A DNA stretch of 64,000 nt from Qipengyuania xiapuensis (GTDB taxonomy: Bacteria > Pseudomonadota > Alphaproteobacteria > Sphingomonadales > Sphingomonadaceae), in NCBI RefSeq assembly GCF_019711395.1, contig NZ_JAIGNL010000002.1:124001-188000 (forward strand). The letters are read 5' to 3'. Below, in pieces: positions 17,610-26,399 of the stretch (within the stretch, counting starts at the first letter, position 1; the number at the start of each line of letters is the position of its first letter). The notes beneath the pieces are model-generated. The model did not search any database and was not told the DNA's origin. It saw nothing but the letters and a program-made list of their open reading frames with translations. A program made the translations under genes and the position numbers.

Positions 17610-18983
17610 CTAGGCGGCGTTCGCCTGCGCCTGCGAATGCTCGGCGTTGAGGGTCTCTGCGATCAGGAACGCCAGTTCGAGCGATTGCGCCGCATTGAGG
17701 CGCGGGTCGCAATGCGTGTGATAGCGGTCCTTGAGCGCTTCGTCGGTAATCGCCACGGCACCGCCGACGCATTCGGTCACGTCCTGTCCGGTCATCTCGA
17801 TGTGGATGCCGCCCGGATGGGTGCCCTCGGCGCGGTGCACGGCGAAGAAGCCCTTCACCTCGCTGAGGATGCGGTCGAACGGCCGTGTCTTGTAGCCGCT
17901 GTCCGACTTGATGACGTTGCCATGCATCGGATCGCAGCTCCACACGACCGGATGCCCTTCCGCCTTCACCGCGCGAACAAGGCGCGGCAGGCCGTCTTCG
18001 ACCTTGTCGTGGCCGAAGCGACTGATGAGCGTGATCCGACCCGGCTCGCGGGCAGGATTCAGCGTGTCGAGCAGCTTGAGCAGCGCGTCGGTCTCGAGGC
18101 TGGGTCCGCATTTCATGCCCAGCGGATTGCCAATGCCGCGCGCGAATTCGACATGCGCGCTGCCTTCAAAGCGGGTGCGGTCTCCGATCCAGACCATGTG
18201 CGCGCTGGTGTCGTACCAGTCGCCGGTCAGGCTGTCGCGGCGGGTCAGCGCCTGCTCGTAGGGGAGCAGCAGCGCCTCGTGGCTGGTGTAAAAGCTGGTG
18301 CCCTGCAACTGCGGCACGGTCGCCGGGTCGATCCCGCAGGCTTCCATGAAGTCCAGCGACTCGCCGATGCGATCGGCGGTCTCGGCGAACTTTTCCGCCC
18401 AGGGGCTGCGGCCCATGAAGTCGAGCGTCCACTGGTGAACCTGGCGAAGGTTTGCGTATCCGCCGCCTGCGAAGGCGCGCAGCAGGTTCAGCGTGGCCGA
18501 GGCCTGGAAATAGGCGCGAACCATGCGCTGTGGGTCGTTGGTACGCGTCGCGGCGTCGAACTCGATGCCGTTGACGTTATCACCGAAGTAGCTCGGCAGC
18601 GTCACATCGCCCTGCGTTTCCGTGTCGGAGCTGCGCGGCTTGGCAAACTGGCCTGCCATGCGGCCCACCTTCACCACCGGCTGCTTACTGGCAAAGGTCA
18701 TGACGACCGCCATCTGAAGCAGCACGCGGAAAGTGTCGCGGATGTTGTTCGGATGGAATTCGGCAAAGCTCTCCGCGCAATCGCCGCCCTGGAGCAGGAA
18801 GGCCTTGCCGGCCGCAACTTCCGCGAGATCGGCCTTCAGCGCACGCGCCTCGCCTGCGAAAACGAGCGGCGGATGGCTGGCAAGCGCCTGCGTCGCCTCG
18901 TTGAGGGCCTCGGCGCTTTCATAGCGCGGCAGGTGCTTCGCTTCGAAATCCTGCCAGCTATCGGGTGCCCATTCGCGTGCCAT
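17610..18983 (-). CDS. aroG: Class II 3-deoxy-7-phosphoheptulonate (DAHP) synthase
   Basis: Condenses phosphoenolpyruvate with erythrose-4-phosphate, the entry step of the shikimate pathway. At 457 residues it is the plant/actinobacterial-like class II enzyme rather than the short AroFGH type. Typical blocks are the start [22 protein letters not shown], the [12 protein letters not shown] substrate motif, [19 protein letters not shown] and the metal-site region [16 protein letters not shown] start. The stop lies within the second unit of a 14-base tandem direct repeat. It is the only aromatic amino acid gene in the window and is probably transcribed alone, from within the 121-base gap before the M16 gene's stop. 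Confidence 0.95.
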   Translation of the reverse strand: MAREWAPDSWQDFEAKHLPRYESAEALNEATQALASHPPLVFAGEARALKADLAEVAAGKAFLLQGGDCAESFAEFHPNNIRDTFRVLLQMAVVMTFASKQPVVKVGRMAGQFAKPRSSDTETQGDVTLPSYFGDNVNGIEFDAATRTNDPQRMVRAYFQASATLNLLRAFAGGGYANLRQVHQWTLDFMGRSPWAEKFAETADRIGESLDFMEACGIDPATVPQLQGTSFYTSHEALLLPYEQALTRRDSLTGDWYDTSAHMVWIGDRTRFEGSAHVEFARGIGNPLGMKCGPSLETDALLKLLDTLNPAREPGRITLISRFGHDKVEDGLPRLVRAVKAEGHPVVWSCDPMHGNVIKSDSGYKTRPFDRILSEVKGFFAVHRAEGTHPGGIHIEMTGQDVTECVGGAVAITDEALKDRYHTHCDPRLNAAQSLELAFLIAETLNAEHSQAQANAA

Positions 18984-19104
18984 TATCCATCCATCCGGTA
19001 CTAAATTCGGTATTGCTTACGAGGCTCATGCCAAGCCCACACAGGCTTTTCGCGCAAGCAGCATAAACTTGGCCAGCACAAAAGCCCGATTGCCGTGATC
19101 GCTC

Positions 19105-22044
19105 CTAGCGACCGCTTTGCGCTGCCCCCGAAGGCACACGGGTAGCGAGTTCCTGACCCTCCGGCAGCACCGCCATGCGCCAAGCGCCGTCGGCAAGATA
19201 GCGCTGCGCAAGCTCGAGCATGCGCTCGGGCGAAGGATTGACGTAATCCTGCAGGAACCCGCGAAGCGCGCGCATCCGGCGCGGATCGGTGGTCGAACCC
19301 TCGAGCTCGGTCATGAAGAAGTAATTCCCGCTCGAAAGACGCTCGTAATAATTGCGCAGCGGCTCTGCAGCGCGGGCCAGCTCCTCCGCAGTAGGCGGCG
19401 TCTCGGCCAGTTCGCGCGCGATGCGGTCGGCTTCTGCGAAGAACACCGGCACATCTTTGGGCTGGAGCTGGGCAAGTCCGACGATCGAGCCGCCGCTTTC
19501 AACGTCGGTCGGCCAGTCGAGACGGACCGATGGAGAGTAGCTTGCACCAGAGCGCTCGCGCATGGAATCGAGCAGGCGGTTGCTAATCACCTCGGTAAGG
19601 ATCGCCAGCTGGCGCGATTCGCGGATGCCGCCGCGCCCGGCACCGGCAGGCCAAGCGATCACTGCGGCAGCCTGGTTCGCCTCTCCCTTGTGGAAGCGCA
19701 CCACGGTCTCGCCCGCATCGCCCAGTTCATAGGCACGCGCAGCGACTTCGGCAGGGATCGGCTTGCGGTCGGGCAATGCGCCGAACGTCTTGCTGAGCAC
19801 TTCGACGGCCTGTTCCTTGTCGTAGTCACCGAAGATCAGGACCTCGACCGGGCCTTGCTCAAGGATCGGTTCCCAGACCTCGCGGTAACCCTCGATGTCC
19901 GCCGCAGCGAGCATGTCCGGCGTCGCGGTACGGAAGACTTCGAGCTCGTCGTAGAGGAAGTAGTTGAGGTCGCGCGACAGGACACCGCCCGGCGTTGCCG
20001 CATAGCTTTCGTAGGCGAGCTGGGCAGCTGCCTTGGAGCGCAGCACCGGATTGGCATCCCAGCGCGGCATGCCGAGCTTGGCAGCGAAGAGATAGAGCTG
20101 GTCGGCAAGATCCTGGCGCCGGGTCTGGGCCGAGAAGCTGAAAGTGCCATCACCGATCGCAAAATCGAGGCCGAGCTTGCGCCCAGTGCGGATGCGGTCG
20201 AGCTCTTCCTGTCCCAGTTCGCCAAGCCCGGTCGAGAACATCGAGGACTGGCCGAGCTGGATATAGGCCGCGTCTTCGGGATCGAAGGCGAGATAGCCAG
20301 CCCCGAAGCGAACTTTCACCAGCGTGCGGCCCGGCTCGAAGCTGTTGGCCTGAAGCAGCGCGGTAACGCCATTGTCGAAAACGATGCGCTCGACATCGCC
20401 GATCCCGTGCGGGCCGCGACTGACGATCTGGCCCGGCTCGCCGATTGCCGGCAGGTCGTCGAACGAGATCGTCTGCGCTGCGAGGCGAGCGTTTGCTGCT
20501 GCATCGACCCGCTCGAGCAGCGCCGTGCGCAGGACGTTCTCGTCACCGTCGGCCGCGTTTGGCGTCACATAGGTCGCGCGGATCACCGGACCGCTGAACA
20601 AGTCTCGCGTGGTCTCAAGAACTGATTCTGGCGTCGCTTTGTCGCGCATCGAGTTGAAGACCATCAGGAAGGTCTCGGGCGCGGCAATCGCCTCGCGGAT
20701 GTCGACCGCATTGACGAGATCGTCGGCAAAGTTCGCAGCCGGAAGCACCGAACGCTGTTCGACGTAATTGGCGTAGCCGACTTCCATTTCGTCGAGCTCG
20801 CGCTCCATTTCCTCACGCGTGGGAGGATTGGCGAGTGCATCGGCGATGACGGCTCGCACGTCAGCAAGCGCAGCCTGCCAGTCGTCGGTGAGCGGTGCGA
20901 ACTGCACCAGCGTTGCATGGGTGGACCGGCTGAACTTGTCTTCGCTCGCCTGTGCATAGAGGTAGCTTCCGCCAGCGCGCGCCCGCGCTTCGAGACGACG
21001 GTTGATCAGCAGCAGAGCCAGCTGCTCTTCAAGGCGACCTTCATTGTAGATGATCGTGTCGTTCACCTGCCGCCAGGGACGGAAATATCCATAGGTGAAG
21101 CTGCGCGGCAGCGTCGGCTCGACGATGACAGCCACATCGCCTACCGGGTTCGCCGGATCGGCCCCCTGAGGCGCCACCGGATCGCCGAAATCGGGCGCGT
21201 CCACTGACGGGCCCTTGCCTTCCCAGCCGTCGAAGTACTTCTCGACCATCGCGGCCAGCAAGTTGGGGTCGAGATCGCCGACCACCGAGATCACGGTGTT
21301 TTCCGGGCGATACCAGCGATCGTAAAAGGCTTCGACCGACGTGCCATTGGCTGCGCGCAGCGTGTCCTCGGTGCCGATGGTGATGCGTTCTGCCATGCGC
21401 TGGCCGGCGAACAGGGTCTGGAGGTTTGCCTCCGAAACACGCTCTGAAACGCCACCACGCTCACGCTTCTCGGCGAGCACGATGGGGACTTCGGCGCGCA
21501 CATTGGCATCGCTCAGCACGGGGCCACGGACCATGCCCGAGATCAGCATCATGCTTTCCTCGAACTTCGCAGGGTCCACATTCGGCAGGTCGAGCTTGTA
21601 GACGGTGTGGGTCGGGCTCGTCTCGGCATTGGTGTCGCTGCCGAAGGTCGCGCCCAGCTTCTGCCAGCGCGGAATGGCTTCCGCCGGCCCGAGGTACTGG
21701 CTTTCACGGAACAGCAGGTGTTCGAGCAAATGGGCAAAGCCCAGCTCGCTATCTTCTTCGTGGAGCGATCCAGCATCGATACGAACACGGATCGAGACCT
21801 GTCCGGGCGGCACGCCGTTCTCGCGCACGCCGTAACGCAGGCCATTGTCGAGCTTGCCGAAGACCCATTCCTCGTCGCGCGGAACATCGCTGTTCTCGTA
21901 GATCCAAGGAACTTCGTCCTCGGCCTGCACGCTTGCGGGTGCCGGATAGTCCTGCGCCGGCAGCGTCTGCGGGACGAGCAGCAGTGCGGGAAGGAAGAGC
22001 GCGAGACGCCGTGCGGCGCGCGAAAAGTCGGTCATGACAGGCAT
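19105..22044 (-). CDS. Large M16 family zinc metallopeptidase, exported
   Basis: A 979-residue periplasmic peptidase with four M16 lobes in one chain (two catalytic-type plus two inactive). The N-terminal signal peptide is basic then hydrophobic (RRLALFLPALLLVPQ), probably cut before QDYPAP. The inverted zinc motif HxxEH is present as HLLEHLLF near residue 105, with the distal glutamate in the LAEKRERGG block some 75 residues later. The second half (after about 500) repeats the fold without the zinc motif. I chose the ATG at 22044; another in-frame ATG at 22035 gives a signal peptide three residues shorter. The substrate is unknown; relatives degrade small peptides. Confidence 0.9.
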   Translation of the reverse strand: MPVMTDFSRAARRLALFLPALLLVPQTLPAQDYPAPASVQAEDEVPWIYENSDVPRDEEWVFGKLDNGLRYGVRENGVPPGQVSIRVRIDAGSLHEEDSELGFAHLLEHLLFRESQYLGPAEAIPRWQKLGATFGSDTNAETSPTHTVYKLDLPNVDPAKFEESMMLISGMVRGPVLSDANVRAEVPIVLAEKRERGGVSERVSEANLQTLFAGQRMAERITIGTEDTLRAANGTSVEAFYDRWYRPENTVISVVGDLDPNLLAAMVEKYFDGWEGKGPSVDAPDFGDPVAPQGADPANPVGDVAVIVEPTLPRSFTYGYFRPWRQVNDTIIYNEGRLEEQLALLLINRRLEARARAGGSYLYAQASEDKFSRSTHATLVQFAPLTDDWQAALADVRAVIADALANPPTREEMERELDEMEVGYANYVEQRSVLPAANFADDLVNAVDIREAIAAPETFLMVFNSMRDKATPESVLETTRDLFSGPVIRATYVTPNAADGDENVLRTALLERVDAAANARLAAQTISFDDLPAIGEPGQIVSRGPHGIGDVERIVFDNGVTALLQANSFEPGRTLVKVRFGAGYLAFDPEDAAYIQLGQSSMFSTGLGELGQEELDRIRTGRKLGLDFAIGDGTFSFSAQTRRQDLADQLYLFAAKLGMPRWDANPVLRSKAAAQLAYESYAATPGGVLSRDLNYFLYDELEVFRTATPDMLAAADIEGYREVWEPILEQGPVEVLIFGDYDKEQAVEVLSKTFGALPDRKPIPAEVAARAYELGDAGETVVRFHKGEANQAAAVIAWPAGAGRGGIRESRQLAILTEVISNRLLDSMRERSGASYSPSVRLDWPTDVESGGSIVGLAQLQPKDVPVFFAEADRIARELAETPPTAEELARAAEPLRNYYERLSSGNYFFMTELEGSTTDPRRMRALRGFLQDYVNPSPERMLELAQRYLADGAWRMAVLPEGQELATRVPSGAAQSGR

Positions 22045-22147
22045 ATAGGCGAGCCCCAAGTGAAGCGCCAGTGAATGAAAGAGATGCTTCGCCGCTGCGG
22101 GCCAAGAATGGCTTGTCCTCCAAGGGCCCCGCTCCTACATCGCGGCC

Positions 22148-22729
22148 ATGTTCATCGAGACCGAAACGACCCCGAACCCCGCCAGCCTCAAGTTCTTGCC
22201 GGGCCGCCCGGTGATGGGACAGGGAACGCGCGAATTCGCATCGCCCGAAGCTGCCGAGGCGAGCCCGCTCGCGCAGGCCATTTTCGACACCGGCGAGGTC
22301 GTGAACGTGTTCTTCGGCGGCGACTTCGTGACGGTGACCGCTGCACCCGGCGTCAGCTGGAGCGATCTCAAGCCGCAGGTGCTTTCGATCCTGCTCGATC
22401 ACTTCGTTTCCGAGGCCCCGCTCTTCGCTCCCGGCAGCGCCGGCGGCATTGCCGTCCCGCCCGAAGACGAGGAACTGCTCGTTGAAGAGCGCGAGGAAGA
22501 TGCCGACATCGTCGCCCAGATCAACGAATTGCTGGAAACGCGCGTGCGCCCCGCCGTCGCGGGCGATGGCGGCGATATCCAGTACCGCGGCTTCAAGGAC
22601 GGCATCGTCTACCTCCAGATGCAGGGCGCCTGCTCGGGCTGCCCCTCCTCCACCGCCACGCTCAAGCACGGCATCGAGGGGCTGCTGAAACATTACGTGC
22701 CCGAGGTCGTTGAAGTCCGCGCAGCCTGA
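22148..22729 (+). CDS. NfuA-like iron-sulfur carrier (Nfu N-domain + NifU C-domain)
   Basis: A 193-residue Fe-S cluster carrier that should deliver clusters to client enzymes. The N-terminal Nfu_N domain (residues 1-90, with the start FIETETTPNPASLKFLPG) precedes a NifU C-terminal domain from about 120. The latter carries the cluster-binding CxxC at Cys162 and Cys165 (GACSGCPSS). This two-domain form is the alphaproteobacterial/mitochondrial Nfu type. It starts a plus-strand series with the nitroreductase, tsaB and rimI. Confidence 0.92.
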   Translation: MFIETETTPNPASLKFLPGRPVMGQGTREFASPEAAEASPLAQAIFDTGEVVNVFFGGDFVTVTAAPGVSWSDLKPQVLSILLDHFVSEAPLFAPGSAGGIAVPPEDEELLVEEREEDADIVAQINELLETRVRPAVAGDGGDIQYRGFKDGIVYLQMQGACSGCPSSTATLKHGIEGLLKHYVPEVVEVRAA

Positions 22730-22759
22730 TTTTCGTCTGCGCCAGAACCAAGGATTTCC

Positions 22760-23368
22760 ATGACCAAGCAGTTCCACGACAACACGCTCTCGGCAGACGC
22801 TCTCGATCAGATTTTCCGCGAGGCGCGCAGCTACAATGGCTGGCATGACAAGGAAGTCAGCGACGAGCAGATCCACCAGATCCACGAGCTGCTGAAAATG
22901 GGCCCGACCTCGGCCAACATGCAGCCCGGTCGCTTCGTCTGGTGCAAGTCGCAGGAATCGCGTGACAAGCTTGCCGAGATGGCATCCGAGGGCAATCAGG
23001 AGAAGATAAAGACTGCTCCCGTGGTCGTGATCATCGGCTACGATATCGACTTCCATGAAGAGCTCCCGTGGCTCTTCCCGCACACCGACGCGAAGAGCTG
23101 GTTCGAGGGTGACGAGGAAGGTCGCAAGGAAGGCGCGGCGCGCAATTCAGCGCTGCAGGGCGCCTACCTCATGCTCGCAGCCCGCTCGATCGGTCTTGAT
23201 TGCGGCCCGATGTCGGGCGTCGACCTCGACAAGATCACCGATCATTTCTTCGCCGACAGCCCGCGGCACCGTGCCGACTGGGTCTGCGCGATCGGCTACG
23301 GCGACAAGACGACGATCTTCGACCGTAGCCCGCGGCCCGATTTCGACAAGTTCAATTCGATCGTCTGA
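22760..23368 (+). CDS. RutE/HadB-type nitroreductase family protein
   Basis: A 202-residue flavin-dependent oxidoreductase close to the malonic semialdehyde reductase (RutE) group. Family blocks are ARSYNGWHDKEV near residue 24, the FMN-contact MGPTSANMQPGRFV, and the C-terminal CAIGYGD. The other rut pyrimidine-degradation genes are absent nearby, so the physiological substrate is open. It lies 30 bases after the NfuA-like gene and 37 bases before tsaB, likely co-transcribed. Confidence 0.87.
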   Translation: MTKQFHDNTLSADALDQIFREARSYNGWHDKEVSDEQIHQIHELLKMGPTSANMQPGRFVWCKSQESRDKLAEMASEGNQEKIKTAPVVVIIGYDIDFHEELPWLFPHTDAKSWFEGDEEGRKEGAARNSALQGAYLMLAARSIGLDCGPMSGVDLDKITDHFFADSPRHRADWVCAIGYGDKTTIFDRSPRPDFDKFNSIV

Positions 23369-23405
23369 CTTGCAGGCCGCGCCCGGCTGAGGCAGGGCGC
23401 GGACC

Positions 23406-24020
23406 ATGCGAACACTCGCGATAGAAACGGCCACCGAGGCCTGTTCCGTTGCCCTCTTCGAAGACGGCGCGCTCGTCGATGCGCGCCATGTCGAGCTTGG
23501 CCGTGGCCATGCCGAGAGGCTCGTCCCGATGATCGGCGAACTGCCTGGTAAGGGCCGCGCCGATCACATCCGTGTCTCGCTTGGCCCGGGAAGCTTTACC
23601 GGCGTCAGGATCGGGCTGGCGGCAGCACGCGCGCTGGGCCTCGCCTGGGGCGCCGAGGTCCGGGGCTTTCCCACGCTGGCGCTGGTCGCTGCGACCGCTC
23701 GCCAGAAAAAGCCCGGCCCTCTCGGCATTTGCATGAACGGCGGCCACGGCGAGTGGTTCGTCCAGGAATTCGATGAAGGTGGGTTGCCTGCCACAGAGCT
23801 CGCTTCGCTTGTCCCGGCCGAAGCCGTTGGCGTGATCCGGTCACCTGCAGTTGCAGGCAACCGCGCTGATGCATTCGCCGAGGAAGCTGGCCGAGAGGTC
23901 GAAAGCATCAGCCTCCTGCCCGATGCGCGCTTCGCTCTCTTGGTCCCCGAGCAATTGCTGCTCACGGACCTTTCTCCGATCTATGGCCGCGCACCCGACG
24001 CGAAGGCGCCCGGCCGATGA
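23406..24020 (+). CDS. tsaB: tRNA threonylcarbamoyladenosine biosynthesis protein TsaB
   Basis: A 204-residue ASKHA-fold partner that scaffolds TsaD and TsaE in making the t6A37 modification of ANN-decoding tRNAs. The N-terminal LAIETATEACSVAL, the loop VSLGPGSFTGVRIGLA and ALGLAWG are the diagnostic TsaB motifs; the later half is shortened and variable, as is usual. The stop overlaps the rimI start as ATGA. tsaD and tsaE are not in the window. Confidence 0.92.
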   Translation: MRTLAIETATEACSVALFEDGALVDARHVELGRGHAERLVPMIGELPGKGRADHIRVSLGPGSFTGVRIGLAAARALGLAWGAEVRGFPTLALVAATARQKKPGPLGICMNGGHGEWFVQEFDEGGLPATELASLVPAEAVGVIRSPAVAGNRADAFAEEAGREVESISLLPDARFALLVPEQLLLTDLSPIYGRAPDAKAPGR

Positions 24021-24472
24021 CCGATCTCGACAAGCTGATGGAGGTGATGGAGGAGGCTTTCGACCCCCACTTCCGCGAAGCTTGGACGCGCCGGCAAGTC
24101 GAAGATTCGCTCCTGACCCCGTCGACATACATGTTGCTCGCCAATGAGGACGGCGGTCCCTGCAGTGATGGCGAATCCGCGGTCGGCTTTGTTCTTGCCC
24201 GGCAGGCGGCAGATGAAATCGAACTCCTGCTTATTGCCATCCGTCCCGACTTCCGTGGACGCGGGCTCGGCCGCAAGCTCCTCGAGCGTTTCATTGCCAG
24301 CGCCGCTGAACGCGATGCGGCCAAAGTGTTTCTTGAAATGCGGGCGAACAATCCGGCGGAGAATTTCTACCGCAATGCTGGATTCGAGCAGATCGGTATT
24401 CGGCACGAATACTATCGCACCGTCCTCGGGACCCCGATCGACGCGCTCACATTCGCCAAATCGCTGCCCTGA
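24017..24472 (+). CDS. rimI: GNAT N-acetyltransferase, ribosomal-protein-alanine type
   Basis: A 151-residue GNAT-fold acetyltransferase that probably acetylates the N-terminal alanine of ribosomal protein S18. The acetyl-CoA loop is RPDFRGRGLGRKLLE (about 75-90), followed by FLEMRANNPAENFYRNAGF (about 110-128), the characteristic RimI motif. Coupled to tsaB by an ATGA overlap, an arrangement common across bacteria. The substrate call rests on this linkage and on the motifs. Confidence 0.88.
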   Translation: MTDLDKLMEVMEEAFDPHFREAWTRRQVEDSLLTPSTYMLLANEDGGPCSDGESAVGFVLARQAADEIELLLIAIRPDFRGRGLGRKLLERFIASAAERDAAKVFLEMRANNPAENFYRNAGFEQIGIRHEYYRTVLGTPIDALTFAKSLP

Positions 24473-24589
24473 CAGGCTGTATTTCCGCCTCAAGTTGTAA
24501 GCACGCGACAATGATGGCGGATTTTTACAATTTCCAGTAGACAGCGGTAAAAACGAAGCATACGGCCACTATAGATGGGGAGTATGCAG
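24473..24589 (+). promoter_or_regulatory. AT-rich upstream region of mucR
   Basis: This stretch between rimI and mucR is visibly more AT-rich than its surroundings, with runs such as GGATTTTTACAATTT and GGTAAAAACG. MucR/Ros proteins are known to bind AT-rich DNA and repress their own genes, so this is a candidate autoregulatory site and promoter. No exact -35/-10 pair is assigned. Confidence 0.4.
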
Positions 24590-25027
24590 ATGGATGAATT
24601 TGAAGTCGACATGTCGGAAACGTTGATTACGCTAACCTCGGATATCGTCGCAGCACACGTATCGAATAACAGCGTGGCAGTTGATGATGTTCCTGCCCTT
24701 ATTTCGAACGTGTATTCGGCACTTTCGGGCCTCGGAACCGGCGGTGCAGCCGAAGAAATCCGCCCTGATCCGGCAGTTTCGGTCCGCGCTTCGGTCAAGA
24801 AGGATCACATCATTTGCCTCGACTGCGGCAAGAAGATGAAGATGCTCAAGCGCCACCTGTCGACCGAACACGACATGACACCTGACGAGTATCGCCAGCG
24901 CTGGGATCTTGCCGCCGATTACCCGATGGTCGCACCCGATTACGCCGATACGCGCCGCGACCTGGCCAAGAAGATCGGCCTCGGCCGCAAGCCCGGACAG
25001 AAGCGCGGTCGCAAGAAGGCTGCATAA
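24590..25027 (+). CDS. MucR/Ros family zinc-finger transcriptional regulator
   Basis: A 145-residue DNA-binding protein of the alphaproteobacterial Ros/MucR family, which acts as a global silencer of AT-rich promoters (exopolysaccharide, motility and cell-cycle genes in relatives). The prokaryotic Cys2-His2 finger is at Cys76, Cys79, His89 and His94 (CLDCGKKMKMLKRHL), followed by MTPDEYRQRWDL and a basic C-terminal tail. I chose the ATG at 24590, seven bases after GGGGAG; ATGs at 24575 and 24584 are also in frame. A strong terminator follows. Confidence 0.93.
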   Translation: MDEFEVDMSETLITLTSDIVAAHVSNNSVAVDDVPALISNVYSALSGLGTGGAAEEIRPDPAVSVRASVKKDHIICLDCGKKMKMLKRHLSTEHDMTPDEYRQRWDLAADYPMVAPDYADTRRDLAKKIGLGRKPGQKRGRKKAA

Positions 25028-25052
25028 AGCCTTTCGGTTCGCCTTGAGATAG

Positions 25053-25088
25053 ACGCCCCGGCCCGATAAGGGTGCGGGGCGTTATTCA
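25053..25088 (+). terminator. Rho-independent terminator after mucR
   Basis: Inverted repeat with outer arms ACGCCCCG and CGGGGCGT plus an inner CCC/GGG pairing around a GATA loop, followed by the T-rich TATTCATT. It lies 25 bases after the mucR stop and just before fur. Confidence 0.75.
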
Positions 25089-25102
25089 TTCAGGAAGTCG
25101 AA

Positions 25103-25525
25103 TTGCACCAGCGTATCGATCTCGAGCAACTCTGCGCCGACAAGGGCTTGCGCATCACCGAACAGCGTCGCGTCATCGCGAAAGTGCTGTCCGAAAGCGA
25201 TGACCACCCCGATGTCGAAATGCTTCACGAACGCGCCAACAAGATCGACCCGGGCATTTCGATCGCCACGGTCTATCGTACCGTGCGCTTGTTCGAAGAG
25301 GCCGGCATCCTTGACCGGCACGACTTCGGCGACGGCCGTGCGCGCTACGAAGCGGCGCCCGAAGCGCATCACGATCACCTGATCGACGTCGAAACCGGCA
25401 AGGTCGTCGAATTCGTCGACCCCGAGCTCGAGGCGCTGCAGAAGCAGATTGCCGAAAAGCTGGGCTATCGCCTCGTCGACCACCGCATGGAACTTTATGG
25501 CGTCCGGCTCGACCGCGAAAGCTGA
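25103..25525 (+). CDS. fur: Fur family metal-responsive regulator (alphaproteobacterial Fur/Mur type)
   Basis: A 140-residue winged-helix repressor. The DNA-binding half contains LRITEQRRVIAKVL and ISIATVYRTVRLFEEAGI. The metal-binding block HHDHLIDVETGKVVEF lacks the CxxC of the structural zinc site, which is usual for alphaproteobacterial Fur/Mur proteins that answer to iron or manganese. The start codon is TTG, with AGGAAG about seven bases upstream and no ATG near the N-terminus. The 3' end overlaps the acyltransferase gene by 29 bases, so both are probably one unit behind the mucR terminator. Confidence 0.9.
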   Translation: MHQRIDLEQLCADKGLRITEQRRVIAKVLSESDDHPDVEMLHERANKIDPGISIATVYRTVRLFEEAGILDRHDFGDGRARYEAAPEAHHDHLIDVETGKVVEFVDPELEALQKQIAEKLGYRLVDHRMELYGVRLDRES

Positions 25526-26399
25526 GCGCAAGCTAGCCCGCTATACCGAGAAGCGACTGGCCGCCGCGCGCGGCGAGAACGTTCCGCTGACCATCTTCGG
25601 CTGGATTCGCTTCATCCTGCGGACCATCGGCATCATCGCGTTGCTGATGGTTTTCGTGCCGCTCCATTACATCTACCGCATCTTTGCCTACGGCTCGCCC
25701 TTCCCGATGCTGTTCCTGCGCTACACGGCGCGAGTTGCCGGAGCCAAGGTCGAAGTCGTCGGAACACCGTTGAAGCGCGACGTCTTCTTCATCGCCAATC
25801 ATGTCTCATGGTTCGACATCCTCGCGATGGCGGGAGCGAGCGGTACGGCCTTCGTCGCCAAGTGGGAATTGAGCCAGGTGCCGGTCATCGGCTGGCTCTG
25901 CCGCCTCAATCGCACCGTCTTCGTCAAGCGCGAGCACCGCATGGGTGTTGCCGAGCAGATAAACGCGCTGAAGGATGCCCTGCAGGACAACTGGTCGGTC
26001 ACGGTCTTTCCCGAAGGGACGGTGACGGACGGTCATTCGCTGCTGCCGTTCAAGTCATCGATGATCTCGGTGCTCGAGCCGCCACCACCCGGTGTCCTCG
26101 TCCAGCCGGCCGTCGTCGATTACGGCGTGCACTCGGAAGAGATCGCATGGGTCGGCGAGGAAAGCGGGCTGCACAATGCGATGCGCGTCATGGCGCGCTC
26201 GGGCACGTTCAGGCTGCGGATCCATTATCTCGAGCCCTTCAGTCCCGAGGACCACCACGGGCGCAAGGCGATTGCAGCCAAGGCGCGGGAAGAGATCGAG
26301 GAACGGCTCGTGGCGAACCTCGGTAAGCCGCTGCGCGACTACCAGCACGTTGTCGATGCAGTGAGGTACAAGCCGCCCGAAGGGATCGGCTACGACTAG
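25497..26399 (+). CDS. 1-acyl-glycerol-3-phosphate acyltransferase family (PlsC-like)
   Basis: A roughly 300-residue inner-membrane acyltransferase that probably adds a fatty acyl group to lysophosphatidic acid or a related lysolipid. A membrane helix spans about 36-60. The catalytic HX4D motif is NHVSWFD (His102, Asp107) and the glycerol-phosphate motif FPEGT follows near residue 178. I chose the ATG at 25497, within the fur coding sequence. The stop overlaps the stop of the convergent LysR gene as CTAG. Confidence 0.88.
   Translation: MASGSTAKAERKLARYTEKRLAAARGENVPLTIFGWIRFILRTIGIIALLMVFVPLHYIYRIFAYGSPFPMLFLRYTARVAGAKVEVVGTPLKRDVFFIANHVSWFDILAMAGASGTAFVAKWELSQVPVIGWLCRLNRTVFVKREHRMGVAEQINALKDALQDNWSVTVFPEGTVTDGHSLLPFKSSMISVLEPPPPGVLVQPAVVDYGVHSEEIAWVGEESGLHNAMRVMARSGTFRLRIHYLEPFSPEDHHGRKAIAAKAREEIEERLVANLGKPLRDYQHVVDAVRYKPPEGIGYD

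Noticed and set aside
17313..19004. A 563-codon plus-strand frame opposite aroG
   Set aside because: Fully antisense to class II DAHP synthase, with low-complexity translation and no domain.
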